NCBI RefSeq assembly: GCF_004342725.1
Contig: NZ_SMCP01000005.1
Location: forward strand, 172,083 to 236,082
From: Testudinibacter aquarius
GTDB lineage: Bacteria; Pseudomonadota; Gammaproteobacteria; Enterobacterales; Pasteurellaceae
DNA: 64,000 nt
Direction: 5' to 3'
Below are positions 40,636 through 50,155 of this stretch, in pieces. The notes under the pieces were generated by a model, which was not told the DNA's origin, searched no databases, and saw only the letters and a program-made list of their open reading frames with translations. The translations under genes were made by a program, and so were the position numbers. Position 1 is the stretch's first letter. Each line of letters opens with the position of its first letter.

Positions 40636-41589
40636 ATGGAAATTGTGTTGCGTTTGCTGTTGCGGCGCTTGCTTGCCCTACCGGTCATGATGTTCGGGGT
40701 GACGGCATTAGTGTTCGTTATTCTGCAACTCAGTCCCGGTGACCCGGCAATTATTGCACTAGGAGACAGCGCGAGCGAAGCTGCCAAAGCCTTATATCGG
40801 GAAACACACGGTTTAAATGATCCTATTTTGGTTCAATACGGACGTTATATCGTCAACTTATTTCATTTTGATTTCGGTGTCACCATGCCACCGGAACAAC
40901 CAATCAGTGCACTGATTGCTAAAGCCTTCCCATTAACCCTGCAATTAACTTTTATCGGTGTTTTTTTTGCTGCAATTGTTTCTTTTAGTTTAGGTGTGTT
41001 AGCCGCACTTTATCGCGATCGCTGGGTTGATCAGGTCATTCGTTTACTCTCTGTTGCCGCTGTTGCTACCCCGTCATTCTGGCTGGGGATCTTATTGATT
41101 CAATGGTTGTCACTCGACTATGACATTTTCCCGTCCGGCGGATTTGTTCCTTTCAGTGAAAGCCCGAAAGACTACATTCTTTCGATGACATTGCCTTCTT
41201 TAGCGCTTGCCGTACCGGTTTGTGCCTCGTTAATCCGGGTGGTGCGCACCACCATGGTGGAAGAGATGGATAAAGATTATGTCCGTACTGCAATTGGTAA
41301 CGGCGTGCCTTATTCCACTGTCATTCGCTATAACGTGTTGCGTAACGCACTGATTACACCGGTGACGGTATTAGGTCTGCGCGTCGGCTACTTGTTAGGC
41401 GGCGCGGTGGTTATCGAACAAATTTTCGATTTACCGGGAATGGGGAAATTGATTTTCAACGGTATTGTGAATCATGATCTGCATTTAGTACAAGGGGTTG
41501 TATTAACGATTGCGTTCACCTTTATTTTGGTCAATATCATCGTTGATATATTGTATTTATTGATTAATCCAAGAATCCGGAGTTTATGA
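40636..41589 (+). CDS. ABC importer permease (DppB/GsiC-like)
   Basis: Inner-membrane permease of 317 residues with six helices. It opens with LRLLLRRLLALPVMMFGVTALVFVILQLSPGDPA, the standard DppB start. The EAA loop region is near AIGNGVPYSTVIRYNVLRNALITPVTVLG, and the close is IFDLPGMGKLIFNGIVNHDLHLVQG. It overlaps the next gene by four bases (ATGA), so the two are translated together. It is the second gene of the importer operon. Confidence 0.93.
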   Translation: MEIVLRLLLRRLLALPVMMFGVTALVFVILQLSPGDPAIIALGDSASEAAKALYRETHGLNDPILVQYGRYIVNLFHFDFGVTMPPEQPISALIAKAFPLTLQLTFIGVFFAAIVSFSLGVLAALYRDRWVDQVIRLLSVAAVATPSFWLGILLIQWLSLDYDIFPSGGFVPFSESPKDYILSMTLPSLALAVPVCASLIRVVRTTMVEEMDKDYVRTAIGNGVPYSTVIRYNVLRNALITPVTVLGLRVGYLLGGAVVIEQIFDLPGMGKLIFNGIVNHDLHLVQGVVLTIAFTFILVNIIVDILYLLINPRIRSL

Positions 41590-43580
41590 TGCTACGTCAA
41601 GGTTTAAGTAAACGTTTAGCCAGCGGTGGCGCCCGCTTTCAAGCACTGCCGTTTAGCGCAAAACTCTCACTCTCATTTATCTTTCTGATTGTTTTAGTGG
41701 CTATTTTTGCCCCTTGGGTTGCAACCCATGATCCGCTCGCCAGCGGCATTCCGGCACAAGCCCCAAGCTTGAATAACTGGTTCGGCACCGATCGCTTAGG
41801 TCGCGACGTGTTCTCACGCATGGTGTACGGTTCACAAACCTCACTGATTATTGGTTTGGGTTCGGTCGGTTTAGCCATTCTTTTCGGTGCTATTTTGGGT
41901 TCCACTGCCGCCACAGCCAGCCGTTGGGGTAATGAAACCATCATGCGGTTGATGGATATCATGATGTCCTTCCCCGCAATTGCGCTAGCTGCAGTTTTAT
42001 TGGTGACATTCGGCAACTCCTTGCCGATGATCATTCTGGCTATTGCCGTGGTTTATACCCCACAACTTGCCCGCGTCGTGCGTGCCAACGTGGTTTCTCA
42101 GTGGGAAGAAGACTACATCCGTGCTGAACGGGTGTTGGGTGCCAGCCGTCCTTATATTTTAATTAAGCACGTGGTTCGCAACACTGCGGCACCGGTGTTG
42201 GTGTTCGCTACCGTGATGGTGGCTGATGCCATCGTATTCGAAGCATCACTCTCCTTCTTGGGCGCCGGGGTGCAAGCACCCGCTCCGTCTTGGGGCAATG
42301 TTATCGCTTATGGTCGTAACCTCGTGTTAAACGGCGGTTGGTGGGCAACGACTTTTGCCGGCTTAACCATTTTGTTAACTGTGCTGGCATTAAATATTCT
42401 GGCAGAAGGTTTAACCGATGCGTTGGTCAATCCAAAACTGCGCAAAACCACCCGTACCGACAGCGGCGAAGAAAAACCCGCCACCATTTTGAGCACCGAT
42501 GTGCAAGAAGCGATGGCAGAGGGTTTAGCACTGAAACGCTACCTATTTAACTTACACAACAAAGAGATCACCCGTACTGATCGTATGCAGTTAGATCCAA
42601 CTGCCAAACCGATTTTACAGGTCAAAAACCTCTCTATCCGCTTCCCTAGCCGTTATGGAGAAACCCCGTTAGTGGATAACATCAGTTTCACCGTCAATGA
42701 AGGTGAAACCATGGGGCTGGTCGGTGAATCCGGCTGCGGCAAATCAATCACCGCTTTCTCAATTATGGGCTTGTTGCCACCATCGGCTAAAATCAGCGGC
42801 AGCATCACATTCTGTGATCGCAGCGGCAAAGAGCATGACCTGCTGACCTCGACACAACTGAATCAATTGCGCGGCACCGAAATTGCGATGATCTATCAAG
42901 ATGCGTTAAGCGCCTTGAATCCTTCAATGCGAATCAAGGCACAAATGGCACAAATCATCAATCGTGGCAGCAAACACACCGCTGAAACCCTGTTGTCATG
43001 GGTAAAACTGGATCCGTCCAAAACCTTAAACCGCTATCCGCATGAACTTTCTGGCGGGCAACGGCAACGGGTGTTGATTGCGATGGCATTGGCAAGAGAG
43101 CCGAAATTGGTGATCGCCGACGAACCGACGACCGCACTTGATGTGACGGTGCAAGCGGAAGTGATCAAACTGTTGAACGAATTGCGCGAAAAACTGGGCT
43201 TTGCGATGGTATTCGTCAGTCATGACCTTGCTTTAGTAGCACAAATGGCACACCACATCACGGTGATGTATGCCGGTCAAGTGGTTGAAAGCGCACCGAC
43301 TTCGCCATTGTTGGCAAATCCAATGCACGAATATACCCGAGGCTTGCTCGGCTCGGTGCTTTCCACTGAAGAACGTGCCGAACGGTTATACCAAATTCCG
43401 GGCAGCGTGCCGTCGCCTTATGATTTTGCCAAAGGTGACCGCTTTGCAGGTCGCTCCTTGCGTCCAGATGCCAACCCGCAACAAAAACTGCCGTTGGTTC
43501 CGGCAGGCGATGTGCCTAACCATTTATGGGCTTCGCACTTAGCAGAAAAACATCATACCACACAAGGGGAGAATGTATGA
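41586..43580 (+). CDS. fused ABC importer permease and ATPase (DppC-DppD-like)
   Basis: A 664-residue fusion. Residues about 1-285 are a DppC-type permease (NWFGTDRLGRDVFSRMVYGSQTSL, EAA loop ERVLGASRPYILIKHVVRN, SFLGAGVQAPAPSWG). A linker of about 55 residues follows. Residues about 340-600 are a DppD-type ATPase with Walker A GESGCGKS (about 379), Q-loop YQDALSALNP, signature LSGGQRQR (about 488), Walker B VIADEPTTALD (about 512) and the oligopeptide C-terminal motif PGSVPSPYDFAKGDRFAGR. No frameshift or stop is seen at the junction, so this is a true fusion. Two separate genes are usual. Confidence 0.93.
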   Translation: MMLRQGLSKRLASGGARFQALPFSAKLSLSFIFLIVLVAIFAPWVATHDPLASGIPAQAPSLNNWFGTDRLGRDVFSRMVYGSQTSLIIGLGSVGLAILFGAILGSTAATASRWGNETIMRLMDIMMSFPAIALAAVLLVTFGNSLPMIILAIAVVYTPQLARVVRANVVSQWEEDYIRAERVLGASRPYILIKHVVRNTAAPVLVFATVMVADAIVFEASLSFLGAGVQAPAPSWGNVIAYGRNLVLNGGWWATTFAGLTILLTVLALNILAEGLTDALVNPKLRKTTRTDSGEEKPATILSTDVQEAMAEGLALKRYLFNLHNKEITRTDRMQLDPTAKPILQVKNLSIRFPSRYGETPLVDNISFTVNEGETMGLVGESGCGKSITAFSIMGLLPPSAKISGSITFCDRSGKEHDLLTSTQLNQLRGTEIAMIYQDALSALNPSMRIKAQMAQIINRGSKHTAETLLSWVKLDPSKTLNRYPHELSGGQRQRVLIAMALAREPKLVIADEPTTALDVTVQAEVIKLLNELREKLGFAMVFVSHDLALVAQMAHHITVMYAGQVVESAPTSPLLANPMHEYTRGLLGSVLSTEERAERLYQIPGSVPSPYDFAKGDRFAGRSLRPDANPQQKLPLVPAGDVPNHLWASHLAEKHHTTQGENV

Positions 43581-44389
43581 GCAGCAGTATCAAAGTCATC
43601 AAACCACAACATATCATCAACTTAAAAGATATCGTGGTACAGTTCCCTTCGCGTGACGGTTCGCTATTCAGCCGCAACAAAGTCACCGCAGTCGGTGGTG
43701 TGGACTTCCACGTCAGTGCCGGTGAAACCGTCGGTATCGTCGGCGAGTCCGGCTGTGGCAAATCAACGCTTGCCAATGTGATGATCGGGCTGCAACCGCC
43801 AACGTCCGGCGAAGTGAAATTCAACGGTCTGAAAATGCAATATGGCAGTGCCGCAGCGCGCAAACAGTTTGGGCGGCAAGTGTCGGTGATTTTCCAAGAC
43901 CCGGCAACCGCACTTAACCCACGCATGAAGGTATTCGATATTCTACGTGATCCGTTGGATATTCATAACGTGCTGCAGCCACACGAGCGGGAGAAACGGG
44001 TATATGAACTGCTTTCTCGCGTCGGCTTGCCACGTTCTGCCGCCGCAGTGGAACCAACTCGTTTATCCGGTGGGCAAAAACAACGGGTTGCCATCGCCAG
44101 AGCATTAGCGCTGAATCCGTCCCTGATTGTGGCGGATGAACCGACATCTGCACTGGATGTTTCAGTTCGGGCGCAGGTGTTGAATTTGTTAGCGGATTTG
44201 AAAAAAGAGTTGAATTTAGCAATGGTGTTTATCTCGCACGATATTCAAACGGTACGTCAAGTATCCGATCGAATTGTGGTGATGTTTGCCGGAAAAATCG
44301 TTGAAAGCGGTTCTTCCAACCAAATCTTTGAAAACCCACAACAGGATTACACTCGTCGTCTGCTCGGCGCAGCACCATCGCTATTATAG
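43577..44389 (+). CDS. ABC importer ATPase (DppF/GsiA-like)
   Basis: Second ATPase of the importer, 270 residues. Walker A GESGCGKS is at about 55-62, Q-loop FQDPATALNPRM, signature LSGGQKQRVAIARAL (about 163) and Walker B VADEPTSALDVSVRAQVLNLL (about 187). I start at ATG 43577, which overlaps the TGA of the fusion gene (ATGA). It is the last gene of the operon, with a hairpin 36 bp downstream. Confidence 0.93.
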   Translation: MSSSIKVIKPQHIINLKDIVVQFPSRDGSLFSRNKVTAVGGVDFHVSAGETVGIVGESGCGKSTLANVMIGLQPPTSGEVKFNGLKMQYGSAAARKQFGRQVSVIFQDPATALNPRMKVFDILRDPLDIHNVLQPHEREKRVYELLSRVGLPRSAAAVEPTRLSGGQKQRVAIARALALNPSLIVADEPTSALDVSVRAQVLNLLADLKKELNLAMVFISHDIQTVRQVSDRIVVMFAGKIVESGSSNQIFENPQQDYTRRLLGAAPSLL

Positions 44390-44424
44390 TCCCCCTGACG
44401 GCAGGTAAAGACTGCACAAAAATA

Positions 44425-44681
44425 AAGCTCTCTTCTCAATAAGGGAGCTTTAGACTGCTGACAAAGGTTAAAATACACGATTAATATTGTAAAAGTAGGG
44501 GGCGATTATATATCGCCCCGAACCGCACTTTGCATTTTTCCTTTATTGATTAAGTGCTTATACCGCACTTCGCAAACGGGCGGATGCAATCCGTCCCTAC
44601 CTTGCCTCATCAAATATCTACTTTGCCTCATCAAATATCTTTGTCAATAATCTGAAGCTCTCTTCTCAACAAGAGAGCTTT
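44425..44681. repeat. family-2 palindromic element flanked by a duplicated terminator
   Basis: Element body 44452-44653, from AGACTGCTGACAAAGG to CTTTGTCAATAATCT. Inside are a GGCGATTATATATCGCC hairpin and three uptake signals. A 21-bp tandem duplication, (AC)C/TTTGCCTCATCAAATATCT, lies at 44599-44619 and 44620-44640. It is flanked by two 27-bp direct repeats at 44425-44451 and 44655-44681 (25 of 27 identical). Each is a complete hairpin terminator (AAGCTCTCTT-loop-AAGNGAGCTT plus T), with the right one followed by TTTTGC. The element lies in a 426-bp gene-free gap between the ABC importer and mnhA. Confidence 0.88.
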
Positions 44682-44815
44682 TTGCTTTTTGTTATCGTAA
44701 AGAGAAAAAAATACTTGTCTATCCTGTGCAAATTCCTGCAAAGGTTGACTATCGCTGTCAAAACAGATAGTTTTATAAGCCGATTTTTATTTCAGTACAA
44801 GGTGATTATTCAGAC

Positions 44816-47191
44816 ATGGCGCATATTGATCCGACATTATCCGGCAAAACTCCGACAAAAATTGAAAAAATACTTTGGAGCTTACTGCCGCTGGGCGGAT
44901 TGATCGCCGTGATTTTTCTTTGGATAAGCAATTATCAACCTGCCTATCAATACCAATTGCCTTGGTTCAGTCTGCTCAACATCAATTTTTTGATCTATAT
45001 TGACGGGCTTTCGCTACTGATGCTGTCGTTGATCACCGGCATCGGCTGCGCAGTATATCTGTATGCTGCCGGTTATTTTGCCGATCATCCACAACTACGA
45101 CGGCTGTATGTATTGTTGAGTGTGTTTATGCTGGCGATGATTGGCTGTGTGGTTTCCGATCACCTGCTGCTATTTTTCCTGTTTTGGGAACTCACCAGCA
45201 TCACCTCATTTTTATTGGTGCTGTTTAATTACCAAGCGGAAGAAAACCGCACTTCTGCCAAGCAAGCGTTGCTGGTCACCGGTAGCGGTGGTTTATGTAT
45301 GTTAGCCGGATTTTTGTGGCTGTGGCAGTTAACCGGTACAGCACAAATTTCAGAAATCATCAAAATATTGCCGGATTACCTCTCACAACCGCACTTTAAG
45401 TGGATTTTGCTGCTGATCTTAATTGGGGCATTTACCAAAAGCGCTCAGTTTCCGTTCCAATTTTGGCTGCCGAATGCAATGGCGGCGCCAACCCCGGTTT
45501 CGGCGTATTTACACTCGGCAACCATGGTGAAATTAGGTATTTTCTTATTGGCACGACTGGATTATGCGCTTTCCGATTGGGCATTGTGGCAACAGATCTT
45601 ACAAACCGTCGGATCGATTACTGCCGCCTGGGGTATGATGTTGGCACTGCGAGAACGGGATTTAAAGAAAATCTTGGCATGGTCCACCGTGGCGTCGCTA
45701 GGTACGATGGTGGTGCTGATCGGCTTAGACAGCAGCTCTGCCTCGATTGCGGTGGTGACATTTGTGTTGGCACATGCACTATACAAAGCGCCTCTGTTTT
45801 TTGTCGCCGGCAATATCGACCATGCCACCGGCACGCGGATTATTGATCATTTGGGCGGCTTAAAACGCTATATGCCGTGGACGGCAACGGTCGCTATCCT
45901 CGCCGCACTTTCCATGGCTGGTATGCCGACTTCATTCGGTTTTATCGCCAAAGAAGCCCTAACCGTAGCCAAAGAAGCCGACGATACTCTGCCGTTCAGC
46001 GCTTATGGCAACATCATTTTCAGTATTATCGCGGTCGCGGTTGCCGCTGTTGCTGCCATTCGGGTATTTTGGCTGCATCCCGGCAACAACATCACCCCGC
46101 ATGTGCAAGAAGTGCGGATCAAAATGTTACTGGCGCCGGCACTGGTGGCGATTGTTGGCTTATTTATCGGTTTAACCCCACAATTGGCCATTCCGTTTAT
46201 TAAAATTGCGGCACAAACTATCACCGCAAAACCCATCGGCGATGTCGATTTGTATTTTAACTGGGAAGCATTGCAAACCACCGGTTTAACTATTTTGGCA
46301 ACCGTACTGTTCGGACTGATCGTCTTCTATTTTTGGGATCGGCTGCACTATGCTTTCGATCGCTTTTTGAAGTTGTTTCCACAATGGGGCGGCGCGGCGA
46401 CGTATACCCGTATCGTTGATCAAATTCCGGCACTGACTGCCAAAGTCACCGGCAGATTTCAACATGGATTGCTTTCCGGTTATATCCGCTGGATGTTGGG
46501 TTTTACTTTAATCAGCCTGACGCTCAGCTTAATTTGGGCTATTTCGCAAGGGGTTAATATTAGCGTCAATATCACTACACTGTTGGATCCACTGCCGAGT
46601 CTTGGCTTGATCAGTGCCGCAACCTTGATCTGCATTGGGGCAATTTTTGTGATGTTGTCCGCCAAACCTTTTATCTTACTGCTCAATTCGGGCTTGGTCG
46701 GCTTTGGTTCTGCACTGCTGTTTGTGTTTGTTTCTGCCCCTGATGTGGCATTGACCCAGTTTGTGGTAGAAACCATTTTAGTGATTATTTTATCATCAAT
46801 TTTGATTATTTTAATCCAAAGTAAATCAGCCGATTTCAATCGTCCGCAAGATCGGCGCAAACACCCGAAACAGCTGCTGTTCACACTACTGCTTTCTGTG
46901 CTGGTTGCCAGTATTATTCTGGTCACGCTGTTAGTGATGTTAGGGCTGGATTTCGACCATAGCGTTTCTGATTTTTATATTGAAAACAGTGTGCCCGAAG
47001 CCTATGGACGCAATATCATCAACGTGATTTTGGTTGATTTCCGCGCGCTGGATACGTTTGGCGAAGTTGCCGTGATGCTGTTCTCACTGCTTGCCGCTCG
47101 TCCACTGTTGCGTGAACTGAAACGCCAAACCGGATTGTTGAAACGCAATAAAACAGAAAAAAGCCAAGAGGTGCAAGATGAAACCCCATAA
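44816..47191 (+). CDS. mnhA: Na+/H+ antiporter subunit A (MrpA/MnhA)
   Basis: Largest Mrp subunit, 791 residues with about 20 helices, related to complex I subunit NuoL. Conserved parts are LFFLFWELTSITSFLLVLFN, KSAQFPFQFWLPNAMAAPTPVSAYLHSATMVKLG, AHALYKAPLFFVAGNIDHATGTR and the C-terminal MrpB-like domain (VSAPDVALTQFVVET, VNVILVDFRALDTFGEVAV). The start ATG 44816 follows AAGGTGA. It opens a seven-gene operon whose members overlap or nearly touch. Confidence 0.94.
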   Translation: MAHIDPTLSGKTPTKIEKILWSLLPLGGLIAVIFLWISNYQPAYQYQLPWFSLLNINFLIYIDGLSLLMLSLITGIGCAVYLYAAGYFADHPQLRRLYVLLSVFMLAMIGCVVSDHLLLFFLFWELTSITSFLLVLFNYQAEENRTSAKQALLVTGSGGLCMLAGFLWLWQLTGTAQISEIIKILPDYLSQPHFKWILLLILIGAFTKSAQFPFQFWLPNAMAAPTPVSAYLHSATMVKLGIFLLARLDYALSDWALWQQILQTVGSITAAWGMMLALRERDLKKILAWSTVASLGTMVVLIGLDSSSASIAVVTFVLAHALYKAPLFFVAGNIDHATGTRIIDHLGGLKRYMPWTATVAILAALSMAGMPTSFGFIAKEALTVAKEADDTLPFSAYGNIIFSIIAVAVAAVAAIRVFWLHPGNNITPHVQEVRIKMLLAPALVAIVGLFIGLTPQLAIPFIKIAAQTITAKPIGDVDLYFNWEALQTTGLTILATVLFGLIVFYFWDRLHYAFDRFLKLFPQWGGAATYTRIVDQIPALTAKVTGRFQHGLLSGYIRWMLGFTLISLTLSLIWAISQGVNISVNITTLLDPLPSLGLISAATLICIGAIFVMLSAKPFILLLNSGLVGFGSALLFVFVSAPDVALTQFVVETILVIILSSILIILIQSKSADFNRPQDRRKHPKQLLFTLLLSVLVASIILVTLLVMLGLDFDHSVSDFYIENSVPEAYGRNIINVILVDFRALDTFGEVAVMLFSLLAARPLLRELKRQTGLLKRNKTEKSQEVQDETP

Positions 47192-47606
47192 AATTCTGCT
47201 GTTAAGCAAAACCGCACTTCCGCTATATTGGATTGTATTGCTGACCTCTTTAGTGATTCTGTTGCGCGGTCATAATGAACCCGGTGGTGGTTTTATTGCC
47301 GGTTTATTGGCTGCTTCCGCCTCCATTTTATGGGCGATCGCATTTTCTGCCAAACAGGCAATGAAAAAATTACCGTTCGCTTCGCCACTCAATCTCGCAG
47401 CCTGCGGGCTGCTACTGGCCGCTGCTGCCGGATTACCTGCACTGCTCAGCGGACAGGCTTTTTTATATCACTTTTGGGCAACAATACCACTATTCTTTTT
47501 TGAGTATAAAATTTCGACGGTGTTGCTGTTTGACTTAGGCGTATATCTTTGTATCTGGGGCGTGGTCAGCGGATATGCCATTATGTTGTTGGAAACCACG
47601 GAATAG
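47178..47606 (+). CDS. mnhB: Na+/H+ antiporter subunit B (MrpB/MnhB)
   Basis: Membrane subunit of 142 residues, four helices. It overlaps the end of mnhA by 14 bp. The conserved core is RGHNEPGGGFIAGLLAASA, and the C-terminal STVLLFDLGVYLCIWGVVSG matches the MrpB domain. It acts in the membrane as part of the hetero-oligomeric antiporter. Confidence 0.92.
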   Translation: MKPHKILLLSKTALPLYWIVLLTSLVILLRGHNEPGGGFIAGLLAASASILWAIAFSAKQAMKKLPFASPLNLAACGLLLAAAAGLPALLSGQAFLYHFWATIPLFFFEYKISTVLLFDLGVYLCIWGVVSGYAIMLLETTE

Positions 47607-47611
47607 AGATT

Positions 47612-48040
47612 ATGACATTAGTTATTTTAATTACCCTTTGGATCACCTTGGTTGCTGCGATCTATCTGCTGCTGTCCCGTCACGCACTACGGATCGTGAT
47701 CGGGTTGATGCTGCTTGGCAATGCCGTCAATTTCATTATATTGCTCTCCGGTCGGGTGTATTCAACGGTGCCTGCCGTGGTGCCGCTTGGACAAAATGTT
47801 ATTGAGAACCCGGCTAATCCACTGCCGCAAGCATTAATTTTAACTGCCATTGTGATCGGCTTTGCCCTCACCTGTTTTTCCGTTGTCTTAATGATCAAGC
47901 TGATTAAAAAACTGGGCACCGACGATATCAATGAATGGCGTGAAGCCGAGCCGCTGAATAACAGCGGGCATAAACCGGCAATCCATCCTGATCATGACGA
48001 CGACGGCGAGTTTAAAAAATACCGTAAGGATCTGTGTTAA
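47612..48040 (+). CDS. mnhC: Na+/H+ antiporter subunit C (MrpC/MnhC)
   Basis: NuoK-like subunit of 142 residues with three helices and a charged C-terminal tail. The family core is VIGLMLLGNAVNFIIL and NPLPQALILTAIVIGFALTCF. I start at ATG 47612, 5 bp after mnhB; the longer frame overlaps mnhB without reason. Its TAA overlaps the ATG of mnhD (TAATG). Confidence 0.92.
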   Translation: MTLVILITLWITLVAAIYLLLSRHALRIVIGLMLLGNAVNFIILLSGRVYSTVPAVVPLGQNVIENPANPLPQALILTAIVIGFALTCFSVVLMIKLIKKLGTDDINEWREAEPLNNSGHKPAIHPDHDDDGEFKKYRKDLC

Positions 48041-49509
48041 TGAATTTTTTAGTCATTTCTCCCATTTTGCTGCCGCTGTTGGCAGCCGCTATCACGGTTA
48101 TTCTGCGTTACCGCCAAAGCACACAATATTGGCTCGGACTGCTGGCAGCATTGTTGATCTTGCTCAATCACGTCATGCTGTACAGTCCGCTGCAACAGCA
48201 AACACTGTCTTCACAATTCGGTGAATGGCCACTGCCATACGGAATCGGATTTCAGATCGATGCGTTGAGCTATATCATGCTCACCATTTCTGCCTTGATT
48301 ACATTCTGTTGCCTGCTGTTTATGCTGTCCGGCTTAAGTACTCGTCCGCTCAACTCACTGACACTGCCGTTAATTTTTGGCTTGATCGCCGGGGTCAACG
48401 GCAGCTTTATCACGCAGGATTTCTTCAATCTGTATGTTTGGTTCGAAGTCATCTTGATCTGCGCCATCGGCTTATTGGCCATTGGGCGCAAAATTTCTCA
48501 ACTGGATGCCGCTTTCAAATATATGGTGTTAAACCTGTTCGGTACGCTGTTATTGCTAACCTCAATCGCATTGCTGTACGGCAGCACCGGCAACCTTAAC
48601 TTTCAAGCCGTGCAAGCGGCTCTGAGCGCCATCAGCCCAGCAACGAAGTTGATGATGATCACGTTATTTATTGTCGCCGTGTTGATCAAAGTGGCTGCAT
48701 TTCCGGTGTTCACTTGGATGCCGGCGTCATATCACACGCTGCCTATTCCGGTGATGGCGCTATTTTCAGCGCTATTGACCAAAGTGGCCGTTTATACCTT
48801 ACTGCGCTCGCTTTCCCAAGCCTTCACCCCTACCATAGACATCTTGCAGCTGGTGTTGGCTTGGATTGCAATCTGTACGATGGTGGTCGGCGTACTGGGG
48901 GCGGCTTATCATTGGGATATGCGTCGAATTTTGGTATTTCATAGTATTTCGCAAATCGGCTACATCTTACTCGGCATTTCACTGGCAAGCCCTGATGGCA
49001 ATACCGCCGCGATTTATTACACCTTTCATCACAGTATTGTCAAAGCCTGTCTGATTTTGATTGCTGGAGTAATCTATGTCTATGCCGGTAGTTATGATCT
49101 GCGCAAAATCGGCGGACTGTATAATATCAAGCCTTGGCTGGCAATCCTTTTCGCCATTCCGGCGCTGTCGTTGGTCGGCATTCCGCCATTTTCCGGTTTC
49201 TGGGCAAAGGTACTGCTGCTGCGTGAAACCCTTGAACAAGGTCGAGTCCTTTGGACTGCGATTGCACTCATCGTCAGCGTGCTGACGCTCTATTCGATGA
49301 TGAAAATCTGGTTCGAAGCGTTCTGTAAACCACATCCGCTGGTTTGCGACAGCAGCAGCGTCTGGCAACCAACGGTGCGACAAGATGTCAAGCCGGCCGT
49401 GATTGCCATCAGTATTTTATGTATCACTATCCTATTCATCAGCTTATTGCCAAATCTGCTGTACGATTTTAGTCATCGTGCGGCACTGCAATTGGGAGGC
49501 CTGTTGTGA
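48040..49509 (+). CDS. mnhD: Na+/H+ antiporter subunit D (MrpD/MnhD)
   Basis: Ion-pumping NuoM/N-like subunit of 489 residues, about 14 helices. Conserved stretches are FNLYVWFEVILICAIGLLAIGRK, the lysine-bearing LIKVAAFPVFTWMPASYHTLPIPVMALFSALLTKVAVYTLLR, and the later histidine helix YYTFHHSIVKACLIL. The start ATG 48040 shares a base with the mnhC stop. mnhE overlaps its end (GTGA). Confidence 0.93.
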   Translation: MNFLVISPILLPLLAAAITVILRYRQSTQYWLGLLAALLILLNHVMLYSPLQQQTLSSQFGEWPLPYGIGFQIDALSYIMLTISALITFCCLLFMLSGLSTRPLNSLTLPLIFGLIAGVNGSFITQDFFNLYVWFEVILICAIGLLAIGRKISQLDAAFKYMVLNLFGTLLLLTSIALLYGSTGNLNFQAVQAALSAISPATKLMMITLFIVAVLIKVAAFPVFTWMPASYHTLPIPVMALFSALLTKVAVYTLLRSLSQAFTPTIDILQLVLAWIAICTMVVGVLGAAYHWDMRRILVFHSISQIGYILLGISLASPDGNTAAIYYTFHHSIVKACLILIAGVIYVYAGSYDLRKIGGLYNIKPWLAILFAIPALSLVGIPPFSGFWAKVLLLRETLEQGRVLWTAIALIVSVLTLYSMMKIWFEAFCKPHPLVCDSSSVWQPTVRQDVKPAVIAISILCITILFISLLPNLLYDFSHRAALQLGGLL

Positions 49510-49883
49510 TCGTCAAAAAAATCTGCGCCGTGTTACAGCTCAGCCTGCAATTTTTATATTTGATGCTAAAATCCGGTTTTACGACCCTGTTGCTGATCAT
49601 CAAACTGCAATTCGGGTTGAAAAAATCGTTGCAAGACAGCTACACCAGCTTAACGATCCCTAATGTCAACGAAAATGGTTTAGTCGTGCTCGCTTGCCTG
49701 ATCAGTCTGACGCCGGGAACCTCACTACTGGCGATCGACAGCGAAGATAATCGGCTGTTGCTACATATTTTGGACACTGAAAAAAGTGATGAAGCTATCC
49801 GTGAAATCAGACAAAAATTTGAACCTTATATTATGACCCTATTTGCCAAACAAGCTGTGCGAGGAAAAAATGCTGGAGTTTAG
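49506..49883 (+). CDS. mnhE: Na+/H+ antiporter subunit E (MrpE/MnhE)
   Basis: Subunit of 125 residues, shorter than the usual ~160. It keeps the family core NVNENGLVVLACLISLTPGTSLLAIDSED and HILD but has fewer N-terminal helices. GTG start at 49506, overlapping the mnhD stop. Downstream mnhF begins inside its last codons. Confidence 0.88.
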   Translation: MIVKKICAVLQLSLQFLYLMLKSGFTTLLLIIKLQFGLKKSLQDSYTSLTIPNVNENGLVVLACLISLTPGTSLLAIDSEDNRLLLHILDTEKSDEAIREIRQKFEPYIMTLFAKQAVRGKNAGV

Positions 49884-50154
49884 CCTGATTTTTGTTGTGG
49901 TCTGCGCACTGATTGCCATTTTATTGGTGATTGCTCAGATTCAAAAAGGTGCAGATGATGCCGATCGCATCGTTGCTTTGGATATTTTATTAGCTGCGGC
50001 GTTGATTCTGTGCATCATCGCCTCATTAATGATCAAACGTACCGTATTATTAGACGTTGCCATCGGACTTTCTTTAATCGGCTTTATCGGCACCGTCGGT
50101 TGGTCTGCCGTGATTCGGCGTAAAAATGACGCACAACTGCAAGAGAGCAAATAA
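49870..50154 (+). CDS. mnhF: Na+/H+ antiporter subunit F (MrpF/MnhF)
   Basis: Small subunit of 94 residues, three helices. The conserved acidic segment GADDADRIVALDILLAA and the core IGLSLIGFIGTVGWS identify it. Start ATG 49870 overlaps the mnhE end by 14 bp. It is needed for assembly of the Mrp complex in studied species. Confidence 0.92.
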   Translation: MLEFSLIFVVVCALIAILLVIAQIQKGADDADRIVALDILLAAALILCIIASLMIKRTVLLDVAIGLSLIGFIGTVGWSAVIRRKNDAQLQESK

Positions 50155-50155
50155 C

